The notes beneath the pieces are model-generated. The model did no database searches and had not been told where the DNA came from. It saw nothing but the letters and a program-made list of their open reading frames with translations. A DNA stretch of 64,000 nt from positions 3,472,001-3,536,000 of the forward strand of contig JAUKTV010000002.1 in NCBI GenBank assembly GCA_030549205.1. Direction: 5' to 3'. A program made the position numbers and the translations under genes. Positions 21,494-32,539 of this stretch are shown in pieces (the first letter of the stretch is position 1; each line of letters opens with the position of its first letter). Source of the DNA: Apiosordaria backusii. Its lineage: Eukaryota > Ascomycota > Sordariomycetes > Sordariales > Lasiosphaeriaceae.

Positions 21494-24400
21494 TCAACTT
21501 CCACACCTCCTCCCCCCTGCCGCCCCTCCCTCCGCCCCCGCCACCTTGACAAACCACTTGGGCTTATACTCCTCCCCGCTCTCCTCCATCACCCGCCTCC
21601 TCACCCTCTGCGCCTCCTCCAGCTTAACCTTCCACTCCTCCGCCTGGTCCAAGTCCCCCTGCTCTGCAAACCGCTGATCAGGCCTCAGCCTCGTATCCGT
21701 CGGCGGCAGCTTCCCTTTTTCAATCGCCGTGATCTCGTTCAGACTCGCAGCAAAGGTAGTCATGCCATATGTATTAACCGCATTCTCGACCAACTGCCCC
21801 GGTTTCCAGATTTCCTTGTTCCCCGGCACAATCTTCAGTCCGTTGGTCCAAGTGCCAGCCAAGGCAAGCCCCAATTTGCTGCCGTTGGGGCCGTAGGTCT
21901 CGGCTTTGACTTCTTCTCCGCGGCCGCCAAAGACGCCCTTGGAGAGGAATTCAATTGTTGCTTTTGCACCGGTGGTGTCATTGTTCACGGACATTGTCCC
22001 CACTGGTTCAACGTACTTCTCTCCCATGACGACGTTGCGGAGGAAAACAGTGGCGATGCTCCAGCTGTAGTGCTCGTCTGTGCCGTCTGGTAGGCGCAGA
22101 CTTACTCTGACGCGGCCTTCGGTGGTGATCTCGGCGGATTTCCCCCAGAATTTCTGGGATGGGGCAGGGAACTGGGAGAAGGACCACAGCGCGCTATCGG
22201 CTTGCATGGCTAGCCTGACAGGACGGTGTGTGACTTTCTCGACGAGAAGCCTAAAACCACCGGGAACTTCTGCTTCGGAACGGACGAGCTCAAAGGTTTC
22301 ACCCAGGAGAGGGTTGAAAGGCTTGCGAATCGACCTCTCCTTCGCGCGGCTGTTGCTAAATCCAGAAATAGCGAATGCGGTCATGTACAACAACCTTTCT
22401 TTCGGATCGGGGTGCTTAGCTGCCGCATCCAACAGCTGGGCATACTCCAGCTGTTCAGACACGCGATGAAGCAAGGACGTCGGCTCGTTGGCAGAAACAG
22501 GCATACTGATTGTGCTAAGATCCTTGCCAACGTTCTTGCGGACGAATGCGATCAAGCTTGGTGGCGCTACCTTGGCTGGGGGGATGGTTGTGCGTCTGGT
22601 CACGGGTTCTGTGATGGGTAGGGGAATCAAAGATTTGGGCTTGGGTGGGAAGAAGTTGGCACCACCGTCGGCTGTTTGAGTAAAATCGTCCTCATCTTCA
22701 ATCGAAGATACTGAGGAGGACTCGTGGATCGATTCTTCGACATCAGATGCTTGTGTGTCCTCCTCGCTATGGTGGTCAATGATCATTAGCTGGTTTGTGG
22801 ACCTATCAGCATCGCCAGCTTCAGCGTCGAAAAACTCGTCGATTGTCGAGGCTGACGACTCGATGCTTGCCCTTGGCTGGGCAGAGGCTTGAGCGGGCAA
22901 ACGGCGACGCTTGCTGGTGGCAAGCAGAGTTGAGAACTCCATCACTACCGAATCGAGATCACTCAACAACGCGGTACAATTCTCCAGCGTGTTTGGCCCC
23001 TCCTGCTGGAGAGCTCCGTACGGTTTCTTGACGCCATTTTGTGTTGGAGTGGAAAGGCCTGATGATGGTACCGTTAGAGACGAGCTGGCTGTCTGAAAAG
23101 ACTGTGGCGTGAGAGGGGACGCGGCACCGCTAGCCTTGCGCTTCCAGAACGACCTTTTGTCTGCTGCTGATGCTGTTGCTGGTGGTGCGGGGAAATAGCC
23201 CTCCGTATCCTCTGGCAGCGTAGGAGTGCTTGGGGAAAGATATCCATGGCCACTAGCTGGCTGCTTCTCAGCAGCCATATCCTTTACCAGGCGCCGGAGC
23301 GCATCTCTGGTGCCGACCATCCTGCTAACCAAAGACTCGACCTGCCTCCATTCTCTATCCTCCTCTTGCGCGTGGTTGGGAATGGTGATCCGAGGCACCG
23401 AAGTAGGCCCCCCTTGACTTTCTGATGACACCGGCTGCGTGGCGGGCAATTCCACCCCCCGGGCAATCTTGCTTGCCCGTTCCAGCGCCCGTGCCCAGTC
23501 GCTGAATTCTTTTGCGTTCGACGCTTTCAAATGCCAAACCTCAGCCCCAGAGTCAATGGTGATCTCCCGCCTCCTCTCATCAGCCGCCACAGCAGCCAAA
23601 CTCAGCGGAATGGCTCCCCTAAGAGCCGATGAGTTGCGGTTGTGGTAGTACGACAAGGTGCATGTCGTGTAGTCCAGTGAGAAAAAGCGCTTCGCGTAGC
23701 CCTGCCCCTTCTTGCGCCTCCTCTTGAGTAGGACGCCGACATGATAGGAGCTTGACACGCCGCTGTCACTCTTACCGGCAGCAGTAGCGGTAGACAATGC
23801 GCGCCCCCGTGTATGACTAGGAAGACTGTCCACGGATTCCGAGGCGGCGGCACCCAACCGAGGGCTACCGTGTTTTCCTAAGCTCGTCCTACTCGCGCTG
23901 GCGAGGGGTCCAGCCTGTAAATTGGGCAAATTTCTTGCAGTCTGAGGAGGCGCGCCAGTCGGGTACGTCAGGAGAACGAATGTCGCCGTCTTCGATGTCT
24001 GCTTGGAGAAAGTGTTGTCAAAGACCAGACCAAACATGCCCGCCTGGGTGACATCGTAGGTTCCGACCGAGACTTTGTCTGCCTCGCATTTCCCATGCCA
24101 ATATATCGGTATGAAGCCCTTTTTGGCGAGCTGATCTTGGGCGGTACTAGCGTCCCTTTTCGCAAATAGACCGGGTTTCGATTCGGCGACGCCCTCGGTA
24201 TGTTGATCGGCAAGCCCAGCGTCGTCGGCCAAGGAGGCCAGGTTCGTCTCGCCGGTCCCGGGGTGCTTAACGATGCCAAAGTTACTACGAGGAAAGATTG
24301 GGTCAGCATACGGCCCAAGCAGACAATTGAGGCATCGTTGGGCTGAGGAATTACATGGACTTCTTGTGAGGCTGCACGCTCCAGGAGATGGTGTGGCCGA

Positions 24401-24588
24401 CGTCTACTTTAACCCATCGCACAATGTACGCCTATGTTCGCGATACAAAAGACAATCGTCAGCATAGGGAATAGCCAATGCAGAGCAAGGCGCGCCAGGC
24501 GCGCGAGAAGCGGCGGCTTCAGATAGATATGCCTTAAGCACAACATACATACCTTGCTGTGGATTTCCAACTGTTCAATGCCTGCCAT
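21494..24588 (-). CDS. OSH3: Osh3-type oxysterol-binding-protein-related protein (GOLD-PH-FFAT-ORD)
   Basis: Exons 24588-24553, 24431-24355 and 24284-21494, phase-consistent, give 967 residues starting MAGIEQLEIHSK. The N-terminus is a GOLD domain (ISWSVQPHKKSI, NFGIVKHPG, about 1-165). A PH domain lies at about 217-307 (GVLLKRRRKKGQGYAKRFF ... WARALERA), a FFAT motif at about 521 (EFFDAEAGD), and the lipid-binding ORD at about 614-960 (LLYMTAFAISGF, NPLLGETFE). FFAT binds VAP/Scs2 in the ER while PH contacts phosphoinositides, so the protein acts at ER-plasma-membrane contacts, exchanging or sensing PI4P. The ORD fingerprint EQVSHHPP reads EKVTHRPV here. The listed end ...GGRRCGS follows an apparent one-base loss in a G6 run (C6 at 21512-21517 on plus); the neighbouring frame continues in OSBP-like fashion to 21417. 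Confidence 0.93.
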
Positions 24589-25828
24589 GGTGTGCCCTTG
24601 ATTGCGCTTTGCCCGCCGGCTAATGCTAGTTTAAGTGATTACACGGCTTCGTCCGAAAGGTCGAGGTCCAACTTCGGTGGTGTTCTTGGAGTGTCGACGT
24701 CACAGAGGTTCATGCGGCGACGGGGTGATGTCTCATTGACTGGATGCAATGCCCCGCTAAAGAAGGCCCGACAGGCAAGCGACGCAAGACGAGTCTGTAT
24801 GTACAGGGCGCCCGCGCGAGAGGTTGTGATGGGTGTCGAGAAGTGTCAAGCTTCCAAAGTAAATGCGTACAAGTCGGCCAGGGAGAGGGCGCCGCTAATA
24901 AGGCAATTAACTATGACGGGGACAAATGGAGACCGACAAGATGGGGGGGCAGATGGGGACAGATGTGGCTGTTGATTTTTAGGCGTTGCGGCTGTGTCGT
25001 TTTTCCAGGTTCAATGGACGGGATTGTCCAATGCCCACTCAGCTTCCCCCAAGCATGTACCCGTCAGCCCTACAGCAGCCAACACCACGGACTGCCAACC
25101 CCGCGATTTTTGACGGCTTCTTCGGGGTCGGAGTCACCACCGCGGCCGTTGGTACAGGGACGAGTTTCTGGACAACACTGTGGTTTTTCGTTATTTTCTT
25201 TGCTCTTGTTTCCTGGCAATGGGCACACTTCCAAATCAATAGTCTGCCCAACAAGTGCCTTGCCAAACTCTACTAACATCTCATCTACATACCTTGCCAA
25301 CTAGAGCCTTGTGACGCGGCCTCCCAAACTTTTACTAGGCAGCACTGAGGATGTCTATAGCCAAGCCAGGATAACAGGATACGCCCAACTGCAAGATTGA
25401 ATCCTTGCTCGCATCTTGGTATGTCGATATACAGAAGGCTCGGCTGCCTCGGTTATGTAATCAAGTCATTGAAGTTCTCTGAAAGACTGTTAAAGACAAA
25501 GTGACTTTGATAGTATAATGGAAGCTTGCTTTTTGGGCTGTTTACAAGTTCTCCCACTGTGTAGATAGTTGTTCAGGATTCAGATAAAGTACCATGCAAA
25601 ACCCTAACCCGTAATTCTAAGATGCGGCCCACTTATTTTCCCTAAAGCTTCTCGTGCCTGGCGCAGCGACTGATGATCCATGCAACAAAAGTAACAACCT
25701 TCCACCACCATCATTTTGCGCCCCGGTTCACGGTCACCGCCAGGCATTGCCACCGTATATGACTGAAATCCCGTAATAGAAAAATAGAACATCAGCAACA
25801 TCACAATTAACAACACACAACCGCCACC
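24589..25828. promoter_or_regulatory. Divergent promoter region, OSH3 / PRP6
   Basis: 1.24 kb between divergent start codons. A 96-codon ORF at 24986-25276 contains one hydrophobic stretch but is not recognisable. No clear element. Confidence 0.5.
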
Positions 25829-28731
25829 ATGTCTCGACGGGACTTCCTCAGCATGCCCGCGCCCGAGAACTACGTCGCTGGTCTCGGGCGTGGTGCAACA
25901 GGCTTCACAACGCGATCAGATCTCGGTCCGGCGCGGGAAGGCCCTAGCGAAGATCAGATCAAGGCCGCCGTCGCAAAGCGAACGGCGCAACTTGGCCTCG
26001 GCGGTGACAATGCGAAGGAAGACGATAACGACGACGCAGCCCGGTATCAAGACCCAGACAACGAAGTTGGTCTGTTTGCCGGCGGCATCTACGACAAGGA
26101 CGATGAAGAGGCAGACAAGATCTGGGCGGAAATAGACGACAAGATGGGGAGCAGGAGGAAGAAGCAAAGGTCAGTTCTTTTCTATTTACATGTTCCTCAT
26201 AGCACTTTTCTGTCCATGCATGCGCCCAAAAAGCATTTAGTTTATCGTCTATACCCTCAGATGAATGGAGAACGAGATACCAACGGTCGATTATTTTTGC
26301 GAACAGGGAAGCTCGAGAAGAAGCCGAACGATTAGAATACGAACGACAGAACCCCAAGATCCAGCAGCAGTTTGCCGGGCTTAAGAGAGATCTGGCGAGT
26401 GTCACCGACGAAGAGTGGGCGAACTTGCCGGAGGCGAAGGATTTCACTGGGAGGACCAAGAGAGCACGACAAGCAAGGATGGAGAGATTCTATGCAGTGC
26501 CCGATAGCGTCTTAGCTGCTGCGAGAGACCAGGGTCAGTTTGGGACTACGGTTGCGGACGATGGGACAGCCACCAGTGCTACCCCAGGCGCTGGAGGGAC
26601 CGAAACGACGACGGACTTTGCGAAGATCGGTGCTGCCCGCGACAAGGTGTTGAAGGCAAGACTTGAGCAGACATCGCAGACCAGCGGGCTTGCTACAGCA
26701 GGTAGCGCAACGAGTTTGGATCCGAAGGGGTATCTGACTTCGCTGGCCAACACCCAAGGCGCGGAGCAGAGTATCGGTGACATTGAGCAGTTCAGAAAGA
26801 TGTTGAAATCCGCAGTCGACTCGAACCCAAAACAAGCGTCGAGTTGGATGGCTGCGGCGAGATTGGAGATGACGGCAGGGAAGCCTGGTGCGGCTCGCAA
26901 ATTGATTGCTGCTGGGTGCCAGCACTGTCCCAAGAATGAGGATATTTGGCTTGAGAATATCAACATTAATGATACTCACAATGCCAAGATTATTGCGGCC
27001 GAGGCTATCCGCAATAATCCAAAGTCGGTGAAGCTCTGGGTGGCCGCCATGAAGCTGGAGAACGACCCAAGATCACGAAAGAAGGTTATTCGAAAGGCTT
27101 TGGATCATAACCCACAGTCGGAGGCTCTGTGGATTCATGCAGTCAATCTGGAAGAAGACGTGGAAGATGCGCGTATCCTGCTCGCCAAGGCTACAGAGCT
27201 CATCCCTGAATCACTTGATCTATGGCTGAGACTGGCGCATTTGGAGACTCCAGAGAATGCTCGCAAGGTACTCAACAAGGCCGTCAAGAAACTTCCCAAC
27301 TCCCACGAGCTGTGGATTGCGGCCGCTCGCCTCGAAGAGCAGCTTGGCGAGGGTGCAAGGCGGCCAGTCATGAAGAACGCCGTCAAGTTCTTGGCCAAGC
27401 AGAATGCCATGCCCAAGCGCGAAGAATGGATTGCCGAGGCCGAGAAGTGCGAGGAAGAAGGAGCCGTCATCACCTGCAGCAACATCATCGAGGAGACTCT
27501 CGGTTGGGGCCTGGACGAAGACGACGACCGCAAAGAGTTATGGATGGAAGACGCCAAAGCCAGCATCAGCCGCGAGAAATACGCCACCGCCCGTGCGATA
27601 TATGCCTATGCCCTCCGCGTCTTCCCCAACAGCAAGAGCCTCTACCTCGCCGCCGTCGAGCTCGAGAGAGAACACGGCACCAAAGAAGACCTCTGGAACG
27701 CGCTCGAAAAAGCCGTCGAGGCCTGTCCCCACCAAGAAACCTTCTGGCTCATGCTCGCCCGCGAAAAAGCAGGCGAAATCAACGAAGCCCGTCGTGTTCT
27801 CGCCCGGGCTTTTAAGCAAAACCCCGATAACGAGGATATATGGCTTGCGGCTGTCAAACTCGAGGCTGACAACGGGTACATCGACCAAGCCCGCGATCTC
27901 CTCAAAACCGCCCGTCAAAATGCCCCTACCGACCGTGTCTGGATGCGTTCAGTGGCTTTTGAGCGTCAACTAGGCAACAACGAAGCCGCTCTCGACCTCG
28001 TCATTGACGCTCTCCGGCTGTTCCCCAACGCCCCAAAGCTGTGGATGATGAAAGGTCAGATCTACGAGGACATGGACCAACCCCCCCAAGCAAGAGAGGC
28101 CTACGGCGCCGGCGTCCGCGCCGTTCCCTCTTCCGTTCCCTTGTGGCTTCTGTATTCTAGACTAGAAGAACGTCTCGGTAACGTGGTAAAAGCCCGCTCA
28201 GTCCTCGACAGAGCAAGGCAAGCCGTCCCCAAATCGGCGGAGCTCTGGACGGAGCTCATCCGCCTCGAGCGTCGGGCGGGTAACGTCACTCAGGCCAAAA
28301 CCCTCATGGCCACGGCCCTGCAGCAGATGCCCAAGAGCGGCCTCCTCTGGGCGGAGAGGATCCTCCATTTGGAGCAGCGCACCCAGCGGAGACCGCTGCT
28401 TGCTGAAGCGGTAAAGAGAGCGGAGGATGATCCGGTGTTGCTGGTGACGGCGGCGTACATCCTCTGGAAGGAGAGGAAGCTGGAGGTGGCGGATAAGTGG
28501 TTTGAGCGGGCGCTGAAGCTGGACACGGATCACGGGGACACGTGGGCGTGGTACTACAAGTTTTTGCTGCAGCACGGGACGGAGGAGAAGAGGCAGGGGT
28601 TGGTGAATAGGTGTGTGCTGAATGATCCGAGGCATGGGGAGTATTGGCAGAGGGTGGCCAAGGCGCCGAAGAATGCGGGGAAGAAGACGGAGGAGATTCT
28701 GAAGTTGGTTGCTGCTTCTTTGCCGGAGTAG
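25829..28731 (+). CDS. PRP6: Pre-mRNA splicing factor Prp6/Prp1 (U4/U6.U5 tri-snRNP)
   Basis: Exons 25829-26169 and 26307-28731, split by a 137-bp intron (GTCAGT donor, ACAG acceptor), encode 921 residues. The N-terminal about 165 residues are the PRP1_N domain: YVAGLGRGATGFTTRSDLGPA, then DNEVGLFAGGIYDKDDEEADKIW and EEWANLPEAKDF. From about 280 to the end runs a long array of HAT/TPR-like helical repeats, about 34 residues each (for example PKSVKLWVAAMKLEND, PQSEALWIHAVNLEED, PNSHELWIAAARLEEQ). Prp6 links U5 with U4/U6 in the tri-snRNP and is needed for spliceosome assembly in the nucleus. The length fits the family (about 900). The C-terminus EEILKLVAASLPE is complete. Confidence 0.97.
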
Positions 28732-29127
28732 TGTAGTCAGTTGTGAGTAAAGTCGAGTTTATAATGAATGTCGTCCATGGTACAGGCCCATTGATGGAGA
28801 GGTTGTAGGAAACCACTGAGGAACTAAATCATGCTTGGTATGTGATAGGATATTGATATCAATTGACCAACTGGATCAAATTTCAAACAACTAAAAAAAA
28901 GAATCCTGAAAACCCAGTTAAAACCTCCCCAAACAAAAAGTTGTTGATTTGCTTTGTTTTTCGCAATGCAAATGCGAATTCATGTCATGAGGATCAAAAA
29001 AAAAAAAAAGAAACAGTCCTGTTCTTCCATGAGAAAAAAATTCTTTCCCCCTTTCCATTATCATACACCCTCCTCCTCCTCCTCTTTTCATTAATAATAA
29101 TAGGTAAGTAGTCATCGTCAATTTGAT
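28732..29127. other. Intergenic, convergent 3' ends
   Basis: 396 bp, AT-rich, with an A13-type run near 28997 and a CTCCTC repeat. Fits 3' UTRs of PRP6 and the following minus-strand gene. Confidence 0.6.
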
Positions 29128-29728
29128 TTACTTGCTCCCAAACCACGAGCTGAGGTAGCTCTTGCTCTTGGCCGCCTTCTCCTCGACCGTCCGGTCAAAC
29201 TCGTCAATCTTCTTGAGGGTGTCGGCCTTGGCCTGTTTGGCGAGGGCTTCGGTCTCGTGCTTGGCCTTGCTGAGGTCGCGGTTGACGGAGGTTACCTGAG
29301 GGGTATGTCAGTAAATTGTGCTCTTATCGCTGGTGTTTTGGTGGTTGTGAACAAGAAATAAGTGGTATTGAGAGTGAAGGGAAGGGGAGGGTATGGTGAG
29401 GAGGTGATACGTACAGCAGAGTCAATCTTGCTCCCGACCTCTTGTCCGACGCGGGTGGCCTCCCTCTCGGCCTTGTGGGTAGTGTGGGTTGGGTAGTTGG
29501 TGGGGATCTTGGATTCGATTTTGGCGGCGGCGCGGTGGGCGTCGCCTGTGATGAGGAGTTAGTATCTACTAGGAATATAGAGATGGAGATGAGGGTGTGG
29601 TGGTTAGGACGTACTCTCAAACTGCTTCTCTGCCACCCGGGGTTGCCGCCAGCTGTGTAGAGGTAGTAACCGACGCCGGATGCAACAACGGCACCAATGG
29701 CGAGGGGAGCGCGAGACTTGGTGGACAT
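29128..29728 (-). CDS. Small membrane-anchored helical protein, apparent one-base frameshift in exon 1
   Basis: Exons 29728-29615, 29545-29415 and 29295-29128. Exon 1 starts MSTKSRAPLAIGAVVASGVG with a hydrophobic N-terminal anchor and YYLYTAGGNP. Exons 2-3 encode a charged, helix-rich tail (DAHRAAAKIESKIP, VTSVNRDLSKAKHETEALAKQ, KKIDEFDRTVEEKAAKSKS) ending LSSWFGSK. The frames of exons 2-3 agree with VAEKQFES at the end of exon 1, but the exon 1 start is off by one base at the CCCCGGG run (about 29638-29644). With one more base the product would be about 137 residues. I recall similar fungal proteins annotated as calcofluor-white-hypersensitive protein, without a proven function. LEA/apolipoprotein-like helices would suit membrane or mitochondrial association. 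The frameshift may be an assembly error. Confidence 0.75.
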
Positions 29729-30778
29729 TGTGATTGTGTTGGTTTTGTGAAGTTTGGGAGTTGTGTGTTGGTAAAGTTGAGCAGTTGGAGCTGGTGTAGA
29801 TGGGCACTGAGTGTTGTCACTTTGATGGTTCTGTGAATCTGATTGATGAATGGAAAGCAGGAAGAGGTTTTAAAGGAGATGGGCAGTTGTGGTATTTCAA
29901 TGCATCGGGAGAAACAGCAGGAGCCCGTTGCTGCTTGGTTTGCTACCTTCCTATTCGTTCCCGGCACACCTCATGGCACGTTCTTTTTTGTCTGATGGCC
30001 TGTACCAGGCTGGCTGGGACTTGTTGGAGAGCTCATTCATTCACAACCGGGTCATGCATGACGTAGGCGAGAGGTCCGTTGTGGTGGGGCCACCTTCTAC
30101 TGCCGCTCCCCGCTTTGGGGGATGGACCCCACTGGAGCTGTTCAAGATCTCAGAGACATGGAGAGAGTCTTTGTTTGTTGATTCGGTTGAGGCTACGGAT
30201 ATATGGTGTGTGTTGGATACTCTGATGGGGGTTAGTATTATGTTCAATATTCTACTCTTTGAAAAGCAATTATTTACGACAATTGCAAGTCTGTCTGAGT
30301 TTGTTGAAGTTTGCGTTCTTCAGCACATCGAAGTTGCACGAGCACCAGCCTTGAGAGCTTGGCATCAAACTGGCCAGGGCAACACCGCTCAAACCAACGA
30401 CATTACATCATGGCGCAGGCGAAGCTTCCAGTTCAGCTTCACGTCTCTCTTCGACGGGCACGCCCATTCTCCAGTTTGGTTTCTACCCAGACCCCTAATT
30501 ATACCCGTCGTCAGAAATAGCATGCTTTAGTTTCCGGTTACCTCTACGTGGAATCTTTTCCTGAGGAGGGCACCCCTGTCGATTCCATCTCTTTACGCAT
30601 ACGCGCCAGCTCCAAACGTACGTCCAAGGCACTGGCGCATTGCATCTCCACGACCCCAACAAAAAAGCCTCAGTTATAGCCGCTAGGCCCGTGTTGTTCG
30701 TCCTGTCAATGTATTGTTGTGGACATAGGGATTTGAAAGAAAGCGGCGGTGCGTCATGCTGTTGGTGACCGGGTCACT
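29729..30778. other. Divergent intergenic region with a possible small gene
   Basis: 1.05 kb between the small helical-protein gene and the DysF gene. The stretch 30410-30679 is open on both strands in ways that could encode short proteins; see the separate entry. A 213-codon ORF at 29889-30530 is not recognisable. Confidence 0.5.
30410..30679 (+). CDS. Candidate two-exon 70-residue protein, presequence-like start
   Basis: From ATG 30410 the frame reads MAQAKLPVQLHVSLRRARPF, an Arg-rich, acid-free start like a mitochondrial presequence. A 57-bp GT..AG intron (30474-30530, weak GTTTGG donor, CCTAAT branch, CTTTAG acceptor) keeps phase and joins SGYLYVESFPEEGTPVDS and a basic tail, with the stop at 30677-30679. 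Without splicing the same frame hits a TAG. The opposite strand of the same DNA holds a 33-codon ORF (30645-30544) with a helix-like LELARMRKEMES. Only one of these, or neither, is likely to be real. No family is recognised. Confidence 0.25.
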
Positions 30779-32191
30779 ATGCCGAGGATAAAACATCACC
30801 GCTCGTCGCGTCGCGTGCCCCCGCCCAAAGACAGCGATTTCGACCACGAGATCAACCTCGTCGATAGGTCCGAGGCCGAGGATGGCTCCATCGAGCCTCC
30901 TACTGCGGGGCCCTCTTCGTCATTGCAGGACCCAGCGAGGGAGTCACCACTGGGCATCTCTGGCCATGAGAACGGTGACGCCAATGACGCGCAAACGGGC
31001 GTGGCCGAAGAAGGGGAGCGTCCACGCCCTTCTATCCAAATCAATGGTAGGGGCAATTGGTGATGTCCGTTTTCGAAGAGCAGACACTGATATTTTCTAG
31101 AACCTACGCCATTACGAGAAGACGTCAACTCTGCCAACGGCGGGGCACCCAGGAGGAAGAGCGTGAGCAAGAAAAAGGCACCAGAGTCAGCGATTGAAAT
31201 TCTATACGAAAATCAAAGAGGCGGCTTCCTCTGTGGTATACCCCTTTTTTCATCCAAAGCCCTTGGCAACCTCGACCCGCCACCGTGGACAAACTATGCC
31301 CACAAGCCCAGTCCGACAGATATACACACAGCTCAGGTGCCCGATCCTAGCTGGGAGTGGGCTTGGCCGGAGTGGAAAATCAACCAGGACGACAAGGTCG
31401 ACGCTGAGGGTTGGGAATACTCGTTTTCCTTTTGTAGGAAATTCTCATGGCACAAGGCGCGATGGTGGAATTCGTTTGTCCGGCGGCGAGCATGGATCAG
31501 GAAGCGGGTCAAGAAGGATTCGGGGTACATCTCGCAAGACCCTCACATGCTCAACCCCGAATACTTTTCCATCCGGCCGTCGTCCGAAATCAGTCGTGAA
31601 CGAGAACGCAGCTCAAGCAGGATGAGTAAAAGGACTGCCAGCCCCCGAGGCAGCAGACTTAGCATGAGCACGACGAGGTCGGAGGGGCCTGAGCAGCCGG
31701 AAGACATTGAGCACGTTGACGAGCTTTTGAGCGTCCTGCGCACATCCCGAATAGACCGGGAAAAGATTGAAGCGGTGGACAACTACCTCGAACACGCACA
31801 GGACGACCTGGCAGGGTTGCAGGAGGTGATGCACGAGATCATGTCGCTCTTTGTGTTTCAGGCCTCGAGGAGGGTTCTCCTGACGAGATTGACAGAGGTG
31901 CACGATCAGACGGTGGCACAGAGCAAGAAGAAGGGCAAAGACGCGGATGGAGAATTACAACGGCGGGCAAAGAATCTCGCCGAGGCAGTCAAACACGCAG
32001 ACGAGGAGGTAAGAAAGCTCGAGTATTGGAGCGATGTGAAGGGGATGGCCGAGGAGGGCGACTCGACGGGAGCAGTAGATCGCCGAAAGGGATGGGATCC
32101 ATCGTGGCAAGGCGTAGATAATTCCGGGCCTTCAGAACCGGCTCCCCCAAGAACCGGCTCCCCCACAGGCAGGGGCCAAAAATTGAAGTAA
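30779..32191 (+). CDS. DysF (Pex23/dysferlin) domain protein, Spo73/Mug65-like
   Basis: Exons 30779-31046 and 31101-32191 (GTAGGG donor, TTCTAG acceptor) encode 452 residues. The N-terminal 110 residues are charged and low complexity with a basic RRKSVSKKK. The central DysF domain lies at about 121-230: ILYENQRGGFLCGIPLFSS, then WEWAWPEWKIN, GWEYSFSF and the WHKARWWNSFVRRRAWIRKR signature. The C-terminal third is helical and charged (EDIEHVDELLSVLR, LQEVMHEIMSLFVFQ). The domain occurs in peroxins (Pex23, Pex30-32) and in yeast Spo73 and fission yeast Mug65, small proteins needed in prospore-membrane growth and meiosis. With no membrane segment seen, the Spo73/Mug65 group is the closer match. 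Exact role in this organism unknown. Confidence 0.85.
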
Positions 32192-32539
32192 TACTGGCAT
32201 GGGAGTAACGGAGTTCAATATTGATAATAAGAATACCTCTTTTTCTAAGAGAAGCGATTGTACTGGCACAGTGTACCTGTAGCCTAGTTGGTACTGTGTT
32301 CAAAGTGGGTCAACCGGTGCCACTGCGGGCGGGACAGGATTGTCGCTCTTGGAATTTTTTTTGACAAACGACAAGCGCAAGCTTGCCGAGACAGCAACCA
32401 CGAGCACCACGACAACGTAAACGACGACGAACACCAACGACGCCGGCGGCTGCGGCACTCACAGAAATCGGACGGCCTGGAAACTGATCCCCCGGCCGAC
32501 CGAATGCTTCTGCCATTCGACATGCCACATCCATAGCAA
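32192..32539. other. Intergenic, tandem genes
   Basis: 348 bp holding the 3' end of the DysF gene and the promoter of the PPR-like gene. No specific element seen. Confidence 0.5.

Noticed and set aside
24986..25276. 96-codon ORF with one hydrophobic stretch between OSH3 and PRP6
   Set aside because: The opposite strand is equally open, and no homologous family or convincing start context is seen.
29889..30530. 213-codon plus-strand ORF
   Set aside because: Overlaps the 5' region of the minus-strand gene, has no recognisable motif and runs into another frame that looks better.
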